Source of the DNA: Ceratobasidium sp. AG-K
Taxonomy: Eukaryota; Basidiomycota; Agaricomycetes; Cantharellales; Ceratobasidiaceae
Direction of reading: 5' to 3'
NCBI GenBank assembly: GCA_037039685.1
Contig: JAWNGF010000003.1
Span: 4,128,571-4,192,570 of the forward strand
Length of the DNA stretch: 64,000 nt
The position numbers and the translations under genes are program-made. The notes under the pieces are model-generated. The model saw only the letters and a list, made by a program, of their open reading frames with translations. It had not been told where the DNA came from and did not search any database. Numbering within the stretch: the stretch's first letter is position 1; the number at the start of each line of letters is the position of its first letter. Of the stretch, positions 12,441-27,600 are shown piece after piece.

Positions 12441-14045
12441 TCCGGGCCTGTAGTAGTTTTGAAAATACCGTTGTATACCTTCCGGCTTTAGTGCCTCAAT
12501 ACCCTTAGACGACTGAGAGTGATCCATATGTCTTTGGTTAATAGGTTGATAGATTTAGATTCGGGTACAGGAAAGAAACGCCAAACGCGAGCCCAGTTCG
12601 TGAGAAAGTCTGTTTATGTATGCGGAGTCTGTGATCATCTTCTTGTTGGCGACGCCTGTGCCCGTTGTGGGATGGCCTCCAAGAACTGGCCTAGCCTGAT
12701 GGAGTAAACCGGTGGGTAACATAGGAACACTCTGGTTTTCTTGAAGGCTTCGATCTGTTTCACCATCCATCAAATGAACTCGTATCGCCTATGGGTCGGG
12801 CAAACCTGGGAGCCACTGTAAGGGGCGTGGACATCCTATAGCGAAATGATGGCATATATGCTGCATCCTGCCGATCGATTGGCTAGCACAGCTCTGGAAT
12901 CTTCTATTAGGATGGTGAGCACTTGACTTAGGTTCCTCTCATTTGATGATGGCTTCCTTCTGCTGATGGCGCTGTAAATGGGGTGCATCTTCACCCCGCT
13001 GGTGCTGTACTGTACAACACGCTACAAGGCGAGCCGGCCCCAAATCATAAATTCAGGTGTTCGAGACCAACCCTATACAGAAGGTAATTGGAGCACGAAA
13101 AGGACGCACGATGGCCCGAGTTACCAAGAACTACCGCTCCTATTTTGGGTCTAGATCATTGATAGGTTGCACAGCGGCGTACGTAAAATCGTACATCGCT
13201 ATCTGGTTTTGACAGATTTAGATTCAATCATTATAATACAATTCGTTTGATTTGTACCCCTTGATAAATAATATCATACGTACTGGGCAATCTACTGGAT
13301 TGCGGGAATGCCGGAGCACGACCCCACCCTGCGCAACATGCATTCGTCCATGGGCATGGCTGGTGGTCGGCACCATACAGAGATGGCTACTTTTTCGAGA
13401 TATTAATGAGATCTGGAGTATACGGAAAAACACAGAGGTGGTACATGAGTGGTCGTTATTGGTCTCCTAGTACTATTGGGTGCGACGTAGATGTCCAAGG
13501 GTATTCACAAGCGTATCTCATGGGAACCAGCCAAATAAGAGGAGGATATCCGAGCCTATAGCCCAGCGCAATGTGTCAAAGCCGCCGGTGCGTGGGTGAG
13601 GTTGGTTCAGAACGGCAAGAAAAGGAGCCAAAGTCGTGAGGCTGGTATTTCTGTGCAAGGTCGGTCAGGCAGCCGGGGGCGCCTGGGGTTCGCGCTTAAG
13701 TTTCGAACTAGGAGAATAATTAGACGTCACATCATGGGTTGTAAGGCCGACGACGTTGGCTGGATTATTGGGCGATGGTCGAGGGGAACTTCTAGTAGCT
13801 CGTGTTTTTTGACCGCATATTAGGTAATATGAAACGTTTTGTCATGAAAGAGTTTGAAAATGGTCCTCCAAGCTCGGCAGGATTCCCAATTACCCCGATT
13901 TTGACACAGTCTAATCCCGTTATTATAATCTGTACATGAGCCAACCCCACGCGACCCGCTTGCTTCGAACCACTCTCAACTGAGCCATCGCATATCTCGG
14001 CGCACCTCGACTTTGATTACTGCGAGTAACATAACTCCTTGGTTC
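12441..14045. other. intergenic, no supported gene
   Basis: About 1.6 kb between the divergent TPR-CHAT and Zn2Cys6 genes. A short + frame at 12519-12707 has a CGVCDHLLVGDACARCG zinc-ribbon-like string but no start context, introns or further domain; I do not call it. Confidence 0.45.
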
Positions 14046-16341
14046 ATGTTTAAGCGATCCACAGCTGGGTGCTTCACGTGTAAAAGCAGGTGTGTCATTG
14101 TTGGTCGCATGTCCACTTTGGCCTCGCTCAGCTTACTCCAGGAAGAAAAAGTGCGATGAGACTCACCCCAAATGTCTGCGTTGCACACGCGCTGGTTTCG
14201 AGTGTGGTGGGTATGCGCCGCTGGATAGCCCCGATAGTAAGGGCGTAATGCGAAGATCCAAAATAGGCACAACCCTGCCCGCTTCGACAAGAGGATCGCA
14301 AGCTTCCTCGCTGGGCCAGTCGGTCAACGCATCCACCTCGCATCAAGTAGTACACAACGAATTGACACCGACCAGGGAGCCTGTGATATCTGTGACAAGA
14401 CATCCATCTCTCAGTGACCGTGGTTACACAGAGCTGCTTGCAGGTGCTCAGCTGGGCAACTCGGTCGTATCCGGCTCTGGCTGTCCTGACATTGTTGAGC
14501 CAACGAATTCGTTTAATGCTGAATCCATCATGACCTCGCAACCCAACTCAGTAATTCAGTCTCCAGACAGTCCCACCCCCACCTCACTGGCCAATTCTAT
14601 CCCTTTTGCCGGCTGGCCGGCTGCTCCCTTGGTTGAGGCTGTTTCTTCCTCAGACGACCCATATCCGGTGCCCCACTGTCGTTCATCAAATGACCAGCCT
14701 TCTTTGCGTCTGGTTCCTGGACCAGCGAGTCCCTGGCAATCACTCCCCAGAGCCCCTAACACGGACATGCGTGTTGATACAACTACGTTTGGCCTTTCTT
14801 ACTCTACCAATACACTCCCACACATCGCGTTTGGACCTGCTTGGCCTCCTACAAAACAGAGTGCTAATTTATGCGATGAGGAATCTGTTTCGACCAGCGG
14901 AGACAACTCAGAAGCCACTAGAAGAACAATGTACAAGGCACCTACTCCGGATCCTAATACCCAGGACAACACACTTGCTTTTGTAGTGCAGTCTTGTGAG
15001 TACACGTACTAATACGGACCTACGCTTTCTGAAGTGTGTCTCGAGACACTCGTTGGGCGAATTTTAAAGTGTTTAACCCAGGAGCACCGAGGCTAACCCC
15101 TTTGATGGAAGAAGTTGTCTCACAATTTTCAAGCACTCCAGAGCTACGAACGAGGATTATACTCATTGCTAACATTACCGGCTCACTAAGCAAGACGCCG
15201 GTACTAAATCCCAAGATTATGGCACTGGTAGCCATGCTACAAACACAAGTCAATCGAGCGCTGGTGTGCTTTCATTCAACTGGGTTGACCGGGCAACGTG
15301 ATTTAGACATACAGAAAGCGACAGAGGCGTTAAAGTACACAGCTGATGTAAGGGTTATATAGCCAAGGTCGTTCTTCGCTAACAGTACTTCGAGTAGATG
15401 ACCGTAATTAATTACCATGTCAGTTCGTTCTCTACAATGATGAGGCTACTACAAGATGCCGCCCCGGTGTTTCGAAAGGCCTGTCAGGAATCTTCTGAAC
15501 AATTAGTTAATCTGCCCAATGCTCTCTTACGGCCTAGGATTCAACTGGGTCACTTTGCTGCGACAGATGTCATTTTCAGTGTTCTAAGTGCAAGGCCAAT
15601 GCTCTTCAAGTACGATGTCAGCCACGCTCCCGGAGTGACCGATCGGATAACGGGAGGGGACTTGGGCCTGCGGTGGCTTTACGGGTTTCCAGATCAGATC
15701 GTCATCCTATTCGCGCGCATCAACATGCTCTACGAGGATTTCGGGACTAACATTGACCCTCGACACGTTTCGGATGTCGAGGAGCAAGTACGAGGTGTTA
15801 AGGCTGAGGTCGCAGCTGATCCCGAGGATTCATTTGCTTCGGTTTGGAGATTGGTGGTACAGGAGTGCTGGCGACAGACCGTGTATATCTCCTTGTATAT
15901 GGTGAGCACCCAAGTATCTAAGATTCAACCTGGGGATCCGAACCCTTGCTGTTGCAGGTGCTATGCCAGGCCAAGGCAGACGACCCCCGAGTTCTGAAGG
16001 CAGTGAGGACATTTACTCGGCTCTTGAACGGAATAATGCCTGGAAGAACCCCCGACTCATTTATGACCCTACCAATGATGATTGTAAGTTTGCCTTTCCG
16101 TTTAATGTACAAATGAGCATCAATCTCACACCACTAGGCTGGAGTACCGGCATATAAGCCATGGGATCGTAAAGTTATTTATCAAAGATTGAGTGGCCTC
16201 CAGGAATCTAATGTCCTTGGTTCATGGGTAAGCCAATACCTATCGGTATTGGTTGACATATGGACCAGAACTAAAACAGAGAACCGACCGGCGGTATGGC
16301 ACGACGTAAGGTTGGCCTTCCTCAAGGTAACTGGGGTGTAA
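14046..16341 (+). CDS. Zn2Cys6 fungal transcription factor
   Basis: Nuclear DNA-binding regulator. Exon 1 (14046-14089) and exon 2 (from 14142) together encode the binuclear zinc cluster CFTCKSRKKKCDETHPKC then LRCTRAGFEC, with exact C-x2-C-x6-C-x6-C-x2-C-x6-C spacing; the intron splits it, as is common. A long Ser/Thr/Pro linker follows to about 14995. Downstream exons at about 15036-15347, 15398-15901, 15958-16083 and 16138-16341 encode the helical middle-homology region (SQFSSTPELRTRIILIANI, ALLRPRIQLGHFAATDVIFS) and end KVTGV. The join near 14995/15036 is out of frame by one base with the obvious splice sites, so that junction is uncertain. The other joins are in frame. Targets unknown. 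Confidence 0.85.
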
Positions 16342-16610
16342 ACGTAGAGCGGCGATTGACTCAAGGTATTTTGGGAGCTTGTTTCGCTGTGACACGCCTG
16401 GATATGTTTATGTTATACAATATAATAATGGGCTTTTATGATACATCGAAGCCTGGTTGAGATTTCAACTATGATTGATAGACCTCGCCACACTACCAAA
16501 GCCAAACACCACTGGCGACGCACTCGCAGCCATATAGGCCACCTTGCTGAAATTGACAACATAATTATGTGGAGAATAGTTGAGTTAATCCCATTATCCG
16601 CTACACTTGC

Positions 16611-19600
16611 TCAGAATGCTACATCTGCCATTGAAATTTGAACAGTCACAACAACTGAGGTGAGCCTAGAACGCGCATGTTTGAATCGACGGCTGCGAAC
16701 AATGCTTGCTAGCAGTTGAGTGATTTTGTTCCATTGGGCGTCCTTCTTTTGTGCAAGAATATAGTGGAATGCATAGAAGCCAATCCTGTAAGGCAATGAA
16801 TGTACTACGCAACAAGCGCACACGAGGGACGTACCATTGGATGGAATTCGAGTCAAACTGGTAAGTAGCATGGAGGTCCTTGGCAAGGGGCCCGTTCATA
16901 CGAGAACGCATTGAAGTGAACGCGTAACGCACAACTTGTGTGATGATACCTGAATGGAAACTGATTAGGTCGATGGCATTAGATAGTATAGCGTGACATA
17001 CTACTGATGAAAGGAATGTGCTGGTCGACTCGGATGTTCCACTCCCGGACATAGTTGTGCATTTTCATGGCCACCCAGAAGAAGTTCTGCGCAACATTCA
17101 CATACAGATTCGATAATGAGGTCAAGTTTGAGTCGAAATACATGGCATGACAGTGCTGGCGGGCCATGCTATACAGGCGGGCATTAGAAAGATGCTAAGT
17201 ATCGTTATGACTTGGGCACTCACTGGAGAAACCTTGTTCGAAACTTGGCGCCTGGCTGGCGTCCCTGTTCAACAGTGAGGCCGTGGGCCACATGCTTCCC
17301 TCTATACCGACTATAGTCCCACTGGACAGACAGCTCTTTCGTGTGAATGACCTTGCCGCACCACGGAAAATCTATTGAAATCGGTTAGCGAGTAAGATAT
17401 ATGCGTGTTGGAATAGCCTACATTCGGTCTCAGGCGCTAGGACCAGAGTTTGTACCTCGGCGTCGACAAAGTTTGTGAGCGTTTTTTCTTCTGCAATGAT
17501 GCAACCATATTCAGGATGACCTAGACTGGTTATTAGTAGGAGTCAGACTGTGGGAAAGCAAAGCGAGTACCTTGGTGCATGACTTTCAAGAACTTGCGGG
17601 CTACCGCTATGTCTGTTGTGATAAACAAGTAATCATCTACGAAGCGCAAAAGTAACTAGATAAAATGGGTGAAAAGGCTTCTATCAATTTCGGAGAAACA
17701 TGCGTACATTTCCGGCATCCTGCGTAAACTTGAGCTTCGTCATCTCGAGGTCACCGTAAAAGATTGCACAGAGAATGGTCGAAAGGACGGAGCCCTGGGG
17801 TATACCAACCACCTGCCGATATAAGTTGGACCCTATCTGAAACTAAGTAAGTAATAGCTATCTGCTTTGGTCTCGCGCTTACTCGAACGATGTTATCTGT
17901 AATATGCTCTTCGAGCAACTCGAGCGTTTCCTCCAGGTAATCAAACCCATATACTACCTACAACCACGTCACACCAACTTCGCCTCTAAATCTCTCAACT
18001 CTTACCTGGTCCGCAAATATAATGTGTCGCAAGCAGGCAGCCACTTTTGCGGCATACGTCATAAAATGTGAATGGTCCCCTATATTTCTGTTAATTTGGG
18101 GCCTATATGCGCAGGAAAGAAATAATCACAATCAGGTACGACTCTTTTATAAAACGTGCGTCGCGTTTGGCCGGCCGAAAACTGAACCTGCGTGTGCCTA
18201 CGGACCATATAGCCATCCTAGTATCGTGTCAGGAATGCTCGATGCCCCAGCCAGCTTTAGTCCCACCTGTGTCAAGGTACGTCTCAAAATCTCTAAAAGT
18301 TTCCCTTGATCGATGCTGTCGAAGCATGCTCGGACATCGAGTTTGACAAAGTACAACTTTGGTCTAGAACACGGTTAGTCCATCGTGGGATTGACATCAG
18401 TCCGGCAAATACATACATGTTTCCGCCAGGATGCTGTATGGTAGATTTGAAGGTGGACAGCTTCCGGTAGATGTCGTTAGGACCGAAAACGGACGCGCCT
18501 AACAATTCGGGTCTTTCTGTCTTCACAATCTTCATTTTAAGCCATTGCTTGCTATTTGAGGGGAGCGGAACCAACCTTTTCGTAATTGAGTATATGGAAT
18601 GCAGCGTTCAAAACTTGGTTGACCGAAAGTTGCTTGCGCTCGCCTCGAGAGCCGCTCTAATATTAAATTTGGTCTGTATGAAGTTCGTAAGAAGCAAAAT
18701 GCTGATCGCGTACCTTAGCTGTGGCTTTCCGACCAAGGTTTACAATTGGACGAACCCCAGTTTCTTTTGGAAGGAGGCGGACATGCGATACCCCAAGGCG
18801 GCGAGATGAGCCCAACTAGGATGATCATCTGGTTAGTGGATATATGCATAACACCAACAACCTACCTCCGAAGGGTCGATTCGCTCAAATGTTTCTCCGC
18901 TGAGCTTATCCAGCAATGGGATACACAGCTTATGCCAATCATCGTGTCGAAAGTAAAGGAGTTGGTGCTGAAGTGCTGAGGTTTCTGTAACATAGAATGT
19001 GGACTAAATACAGTGGGTCAGATAGCTATATTGTAATGTCACTTAACGTACTGACCTTGATGAGGGGCATGACAAACGAGTCAAAAAACCAGTATACAAA
19101 CTCTCGAAGAAGCTCCTCTCGTTTGAGGGCATCGGACTGGCACACTCTCCTATTCGTAGTTTCTCCCAACCATTCGCAGTCTGCTACGCGCAGTTTTTGT
19201 AGCAAGTTATGCAAAGTTAATGTTTCAAATCGCCTTTGCGTGATAATCCTTTCGATATCTGTTTTTCAACGTAGGTGAGTATTCAGAAACCGCGAGTTAT
19301 CAATACATACGCGTATCAATGGTCTTACGGTTGGCTGTGCTGCCCCAAAAGGCGTGTGGTATCACCTCGTCAACCACCGTTTCCACATATCGAAGGACCT
19401 AAGTGCAAAGGTTCAAAGCCGAAATAATCACAAACCATCGGCATACCTCGTAGTGAGAAACTGCGAATTCAACAAAGCGTGGTTTAAGCTGAACTTCAAG
19501 TGCTGCCTCGGATGCGCCATGAGGGAGAACAAGACTAGGGTGGGATACCTGGTATGAATTTTCTGGGATCTGTGAGAATGTATAGTTTGCAGTGAACGAA

Positions 19601-21141
19601 TGTGAGTATTCGGACATTAGTTCCTAGAATCATTGTCTGAGTCTGCGAGGTTACAGCGGTAGTTATGGGCCCACGAGTATTTTAGTCTGGTCAAGATTAG
19701 AAGAGGGTGAAACATCAACCTGAAAACAAGTTACGACAAGCATGCGAATGGATTGCTATTACCCACCCTGGACGTGCAGATCGCTCTGCTAACACGTTGA
19801 TAGTTAAATCGTTTGTGTCTTCTAATCAAGCTCTGAATCAAGGGGAGCACCCTCTTTACTCGTTCCGGTGTTTTACGAGGGCCTTGTTCCTAAATCCTAA
19901 TCAGACTCATCTACAGGACTTCAGACGACATACCTCGATCTCTGTCTCACGGTCTCCGTAATCCCTGAAACGACCGCCATTCTCCCAGTAGCTTAGAGTG
20001 CAGGTAAAGACGTTGTGTAGGCCAAACTGAAGCGGGAAAATGTATTTGGCTACATGCCGGGCGGCGGCTTCAATACAGCGATTGTCCTTATCCTTGTCGA
20101 CGCCTGCTATGCCCTCCAAGGCGCGCTCGAGTACGTCTGGAAATCAAGAACTACTGTAAATCTAGCTAATTCGACAGTATTAGATAACCTACGTTTATGA
20201 GGGAGACCAAGGCGGGCTTTACCGCTTGAAGTAAGCTTCGGGTACCCGTAAAACATCCTTGTCCTTACGAGACTAATATCAGCCGGGCTAGGTATGGCAC
20301 TATCAGCTCAGGCGTCTCAACAGTATGGACGCATGTCAGACCTTCTGCGTGAAAGGGGCAGTCTTTGATCTCTTATTGCTCGTTTATCCGACAGAACCTC
20401 CAAGTCTGTGATGATGGTCCCAGTAGCCTGAGCAAAACAGTCATTATTACCAGGCAAAGCAAGGAATATGCTGGTTTGCGATAGTATGTGAATCATTGGC
20501 TGCTCCCCAATCCTACAACAAGGTGAGTTTCAGAAAGTGACAACTTGGAAGCGTCGACTGACATTTGAAGCAATTGCCTCCAGGGAGGAGAATGCAGGAC
20601 AGGTATCATCGTGTTCGTAAAATAGTTTGCGATGGCGCCTCGCTGGGCTCCAAGTTTGCCCGGCTCGTTTCGCTGTTCGGCCTTGAAAAGGGAGCTTTGC
20701 TTGAGAAATTTGGCAAATTAAGCAATTCGTACGCACTTGGCGGTACCCGAAACACAAAACGTTATTCTTCCCCCTAGATGCTTTGAAAATGGCGAGCTGA
20801 GCATGATCGATTGCCTATGTCGAGGCGATGAGAGACCTGCCGCACTGAAACAAACGAAAACTAACCTCTTCCTGAGTCATTTCTGGTGGAGCTGGTTGAA
20901 ATTGAGCCATACACGTTGGTTCGTCGTACCCAACCAAGGTCGAACCCAGTATATGGTGCAGCTCATGAAGTGAGCGGTTTGAGGGTGGATCTATTACCCC
21001 GGGCAATTCAGAAAAGCCCAGGATAAGTCTACAAAGGTAATCGTGCAGTGTGTCAATATTGGGAAACAGTGTACGGAGTAATGCGCGGGCGACAGAAGGC
21101 GAGGTGTTCGGATCATTTCTAGACGCGTTGTGTTGGCTCAT
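16611..21141 (-). CDS. TERT: telomerase reverse transcriptase (TERT)
   Basis: Catalytic subunit of telomerase, extending chromosome ends from its RNA template. Many small exons; I read the motifs rather than every splice. The N-terminus at 21141 has LLRTLFPNIDTLHDYLCRLI. The RNA-binding region has FPLQFGLHNVFTCTLSY (about 20030) and ISLVRTRMFYGYPKL (about 20260). Motif T is ELLREFVYWFFDSFVMPLIK (19053-19120), then STFYVTETSALQHQLLYFRH. Motifs 1-2 are LLPKETGVRPIVNLGRKAT (about 18720-18780); A is KLYFVKLDVRACFDSID with the first Asp (18301-18360); B' is VVGIPQGSVLSTILCAIFYG (about 17745-17805); C is LLLRFVDDYLFITT (FVDD at 17632-17643); D/E is GHPEYGCIIAEEKTLTNFV (about 17470-17522). The C-terminal extension has NVAQNFFWVAMKMHNYV (about 17060-17110). 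All three catalytic aspartates are present, so it appears functional. Confidence 0.93.
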
Positions 21142-21645
21142 TTAGCTCAATCGTTAGAAGCCCTAATCGAAATGGCGTGAGGTGATTTTCTAGCACTAGA
21201 AAAAGTTGTGGTAGGTTCGGTGATTGCCGAGCTAGATGGGTATTGGTGCTTCACCCCAGAGTAACCAGCTCACGTCGGTCGGTCGCAGTTGGGAGAGCAC
21301 TTTGATGAGATCACTTGCACGTGACCGTGAAAGCGCCACCGAGCCCAAACACATGCGGACTGTCTCATCCTACGTCAACCACTCAAGTGTGTTTGCCCCA
21401 ATATATGCGTCTCAGGTGGGCCTGGCCATTGCTTCGAATGTTTTTAAAATATGACCCCAGGGCGCCCACCAAAAAGGAGGCTGGCTTTCGTGCTTAAATA
21501 ACCATTCGATTTGTCACCCGAAGCAGTTACCTTTACAATGCTCAGCTGAAGAAAAGCAAGATATAATTGTATTTCTGAGCGTTGAGTTTAACTCGATTTG
21601 GTAAACAGGTGCTTCATGCGAGCGTATTACAAAGCTTGCCCGGTT
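21142..21645. other. TERT promoter / aldo-keto reductase 3' region
   Basis: About 500 bp between the TERT start and the end of the next minus-strand gene. No gene seen. Confidence 0.5.
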
Positions 21646-23270
<1,625 letters not shown>

Positions 23271-23421
23271 TGCTCTTGTGGTGGTCGATAGCAAGGAATT
23301 CGGCACACTGACTAAGGCAATTTCGCGATTGTTGTGACGTCGTTGGCGACATCGTTACTGTTACAAAATCATCAAATACAGCACGCCATATTGTCCTAGT
23401 AAAACCCATGCAACGACATTT

Positions 23422-25363
23422 CTACGTCATTTCCTCATCCCAGCCTGCCATATTTCGGATCTTCAGCCCAAGTGCCCCTGGGTAATCCCCCTCCTCGCCC
23501 ATGTACCCTGTTCCACCAAAATCGGCGGTGCTGTGTTCTCGGTCTCGCAAAGCCTAAATCCGCCATGATATAAAGCTTGTGCCATATATAGTAAGAACCT
23601 ACCGCAGACAGGAACGGTTTGCTCTTTGCAATTTGCTTGTCCAACTCCATAAGTTTTACGCATTGGGCTTGAGCCAAAGCAAGTATTCGCCCTCCTTCAA
23701 TTTCGTTGATGGTTGGTGCAATCGCATCCTCGAACTTTACAATCCCAGGAGGAGTAATTGTCGCGCGTATCTCGCCGGTGCTGACCTTTGCAACGCAAAC
23801 ACCAGTCAACGAAATCCTCCCGGCCGTTAAATCAGCATACCATGGTTTCGACGAGTGTTCGAACAACAGCCACATCCGAGACCTTGATGGACTGTCCAAT
23901 CTCCTCCAAGCTCAAGGAGACGTAAACTTTGGTCAATTTGTGGACGGCCCAGTAAGGGATCCGAGCGATGGCTTGTCTTACAAGCCCCATGTTGTTATCC
24001 TAATTACCAGGTAAGTGCACCTTCTGTCGCGCGAGGATGGGAGTAACCTTACCCTCGTAAAAGCCTCCACATCGCTTGCTGGAATTTCATTCGAGTTGCC
24101 AACTCCATAGGATTTCGCGAAATTGAGGTAGGGAGTATGCGTTTTGTATGCGCGTGTTACAACCCCAGATGCGTATCGTGGCGGATTGCGAGGCTAAATG
24201 CACACATTAGTCCAAGCCAAATACGGACCCAAGGATATCGTACCTCCCCGTAAAGAATAAGCTGGACTAGCATCAACTTCTTGTAGGCTTCAACCTGAAT
24301 TGCGGATGCTATTGTGGCCGGCGCAGTAACAGTCTAGAACGTATTAGCTACGAAACACCCGTTGTGAGAATGCTGCTCAGATTCATACCGTTTCAAAGAA
24401 GTCCTCCGCCTCTTTAAACCGTTTCAGCGCTGCATAAATACAGCCACCGAGGTAATGATACTGGAGGTTGTCAGTGTACTGGACGTCGCTGATCTGTAAA
24501 TGCACCACGATTAGTTGAGCCACACTTTACATCGTGAAGCCGAATCGCACCTGTGGGTCGACCTCAGTGATACCTTCTGCGAGTACTGGAACCACAGTAG
24601 TAAAGTGGCGCGTTTGTACGCACGCCTAGCAATTATGTTCAGCAACGGGGCACCAAAGCGGATTCCTTCAGCCTCTTACAGCGAGTAATAATGGGTGGAT
24701 CGTAGTCAAATAGCCTAGATGTGGCGGGTATCTCCTCACCAGGCTCATCAGGAGCTGGATTACTTCCTGAAGCTGTATCAGGCATGTTAAATTCTACGTA
24801 CTAGAGTTAGGCTCAGTAAAATCACATACTGCTTGGTTTCGCTCTCCTAACGAATAAATCCCTTGGGCGAGCATAGTGACTATGCACACGTTGGACCACG
24901 AACCCAATACCCTACAACAAGAAACGCACCTCGTTCAGGCGCATGCCTAGCATGCTCAGGATTGAAGTTTGTACAAAAGTTGGCGATATGGTGAAATGGA
25001 ACGGGGGTTGGAGATTCGTTTTGGACGCGTGCAGACCTAAACGACCGGTGTAAGGTGGCTGACCAGATCTAGCGCGACTACCTACAGAATGAATAGTGTG
25101 GCAACCGTGCACTGAGCAGGATCTATAATGTCTAATGGATCATTTGGAGCTGGGGCAGGGGGTTCAGTAGGCGCCGCCTCGTCGGCAGGCGCGTCGTCCG
25201 CGACTGGAGTCGGAGGCGCGACCGGCAGCAGGGACGCGAGGATCAAATTTCCACCAGGCTTTTTCGCAAGATTACGGAGCAAAATAGCATGGGCAGCAGG
25301 GTCTTGAGCCAGCGCACTCTGGGAACTTTGAACAACATGCTCCAGACTTTCAATCGGTGCCAT
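23422..25363 (-). CDS. CSN3: COP9 signalosome subunit 3
   Basis: PCI-domain subunit of the CSN complex, which removes NEDD8 from cullin-RING ligases. Starts MAPIESLEHVVQ at 25363 and runs through numerous small introns. Recognisable blocks are ALKRFKEAEDFFETTVTAPA, YKKLMLVQLILYG, LNFAKSYGVGN and, in the PCI winged helix, ADLTAGRISLTGVCVAKVS followed by INEIEGGRILALAQ and LMELDKQIAKSKPFL. The last exon, reached by splicing at about 23570, gives ALRDREHSTADFGGTGYMGE and ends GWDEEMT. An Ala/Pro/Asp-rich insert (residues about 47-80) lies near the N-terminus. Rpn3-type proteasome subunits share the PCI fold, but the C-terminal pattern fits CSN3 better. Confidence 0.82.
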
Positions 25364-25508
25364 TGTGGTGGGCAATCGAGGATCATAGCTATTTGAAATG
25401 ATTACATTCTTATTAGAGGGTCCCAAATCGAGGATAAATAACTAACAACACAACTCAAGAGTATATGTGCCCAATAAATAGTTCAGTCAAGATACAATGA
25501 CTCCTAGG

Positions 25509-27600
25509 TCAAATTTCGTCTACCCTTCCCGCCATTCTCACGCTCCCTTCAACGCGACCCTCCTCGTTCACGCCAATCTCATCACCGACATCGATTGGGG
25601 CATCGACGACTCGGCGAATCTCGCTTCCTCCAGAAGCGGGCTGACCATCTGAGCTAGGCGTATACGGCCACATCTCCATCAGTGTTTGCAGGTCACGATG
25701 TAGAGCCTCAGAGATGATTAAATCCAAGTCGAGGTCGTTCTCGTCGTAACCTAAGTTACTGGTGTCAGACGCTTGAGTTGAAACTAACATGAAGTACGCA
25801 CCAAATGGTTGCTCGATCTCTTCGCCAGCTGCGAGTAGGCCGAGGAACATGAAAGCAGCTATTCCAACTCCGAATATTGTCCAGTAGCCGAATGTCGCAG
25901 TTAGTTGGAAGGGAAGGAAGAACAAGTACAACCAGACAGTACTAAGAAACTACGTGAGTGCTACATCCATACAAGCGGAATAATAGTACATACTGTCGAA
26001 TATGTACCGAATAGACGCTATTCGCCGTTAAATACACATTAGCCGCGCACAAGGAAGCACTGTAGACTCACAATGGCAGCGGAGTCGTCAAAATCTTCTC
26101 CAACCCTGAAAGCTGGTCTTCAAAACTCGCAATGCATCCGAGCATACCACCGATTGCAGCACCTATCCAACCATTAGCACCACCCAAAAACCAAACAGCT
26201 AACTACTAACCTCCAGTATTCCCCCGCGTCTCGAGCAACGCAATCCACTCGCTTAGTCGACGTAAAACGGCTAACGGCAAATTGAGCTCAATCCCCCCAG
26301 CGACGAGGGGATAGCACTTTCTCCCAACCGTAAATTTGCGCTGGACATTGGGTCGTACGTGATTGTTCTTGAGCCGGTTGCCGTTTTCGTGGTGCGCTCC
26401 CTGTTCTGGGTCCTCGACCGAGTTTGCGGTCGTCCGTACTGCAACCCATGAGAAGAACCCCAGGAACGCAGTGATTGGTACGAGTATCGAGGTGAATGGG
26501 ATCAGCGAGGGTGAAGGGGTGGGGAAGCTTGGAGGAGGCTGGTTTGCTGGAAGCAGTGGTTGAGTGGGTTTGGGTGGATCCGGGGCGGGGAAGGTAGTCA
26601 AGCCGTTTGGGTTGGTGTCTAGTGGTTGCTCAAAGGTTCCGTAAGAGGTGCTTGGTTGCTGAGTCGGACTGAATAATGTCGCACTTGTCGCGGATGCTGT
26701 GTCAAAGTATTGGGATGTCTATGTTGAGAAACCATCAGTACACACCATAGGCACGGACCGTTCACTCACTCGCGGCACACTCGTTACCAAATCATACAGA
26801 TCCTCCCAGTATACTCCCTAACGATATTGCAGTTGTCAGAGCAGGCTCGCATATAATGTAAACGTGAATTCTAACCGTTTCACCTCTCAGGTGGTGTTTT
26901 ACCGCAACCGCAAACCTTCAATGCACGAGCACATTCGTTGTTTGGCGGATGTCAATCGAGGTGGTGCATGCCGACTCACCCCTCAACTAATGCAAACGCA
27001 ACCCGCTTCTCAGCAATAACTTGTCTGGTCTCCTTCTCACGTTCCTTGGCACTGAGGTCGTTGGGTGACTTGGAAATTGAGTTGGGTACATGAAGCCAGA
27101 TTAAGCGGCCGATGGTTCGTGCATTTTTGACCATGTCCGACCTGAAAAAAAATCATATTATTGAAGCCGAGGTAGAGGATATATCCTGGAGGACTAACCA
27201 CATCGTTCGTCCTTGCCAGTACCTATCATACCTGAAGAAACGTCAATACAAGTAAGTGTGTCAACAACGACGTGCACGCACCCGCTCGAAGCTCGATAAG
27301 ATATAACAAAACCGATAACCACACCTAAACAGCTCAAGCAGATCAGCTTCGAACTGCGGGCGCTTCAGACTAGACCAACCAACGACCGTTACGAGCACAT
27401 TTGGAATGGCCAAATTATACTTTGTCCGATGCGACACAAGTACTACTCCGGCAGCTACGAGCGTATGCAATAGTACAGCCGGCCAGATTCTCCATATCTG
27501 TAGAGTTATTTGTATAGGTTCTTGATAGGACCAGTAGAATATGCTTACTACAGTTCCCCGTCCAAACGACCACGCCGAAAACCTGTTCGTAGGTATTGGG
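25509..27600 (-). CDS. bestrophin-like (UPF0187) anion channel
   Basis: Membrane protein of the bestrophin/UPF0187 family, expected to conduct chloride or bicarbonate. Segments in order: SAWSFGRGT, a first membrane helix (WPAVLLHTLVAAGVVLVSHR), LAIPNVLVTVVGVV, the family signature YRASSGYDRYWQGRTMWSDM then ARTIGRLIWLHVP, a fungal Pro-rich insert with another hydrophobic stretch (SLIPFTSILVPITAFLGFFSW), and at 25740-25931 LPFQLTATFGYWTIFGVGIA with EEIEQPFG and YDENDLDLD, the acidic block typical of the family. The C-terminal tail is Glu/Val-rich. The exact start is not resolved: the frame is open upstream to about 27790 without a clear ATG, so a short 5' exon may be missing. The right boundary is approximate. 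Confidence 0.8.

Noticed and set aside
12519..12707. Short + frame with two CxxC pairs (zinc-ribbon-like)
   Set aside because: 62 codons, no further domain, no splice context and no neighbouring gene logic; two CxxC pairs can occur by chance.
17400..18800. Minus-strand RT motifs at 17.4-18.8 kb as a non-LTR retrotransposon
   Set aside because: The motif set (GHPEYGCIIAEEKTLTNF, VVGIPQGS, the T motif and the C-terminal extension) is that of TERT, and no endonuclease, gag or LTR lies nearby.
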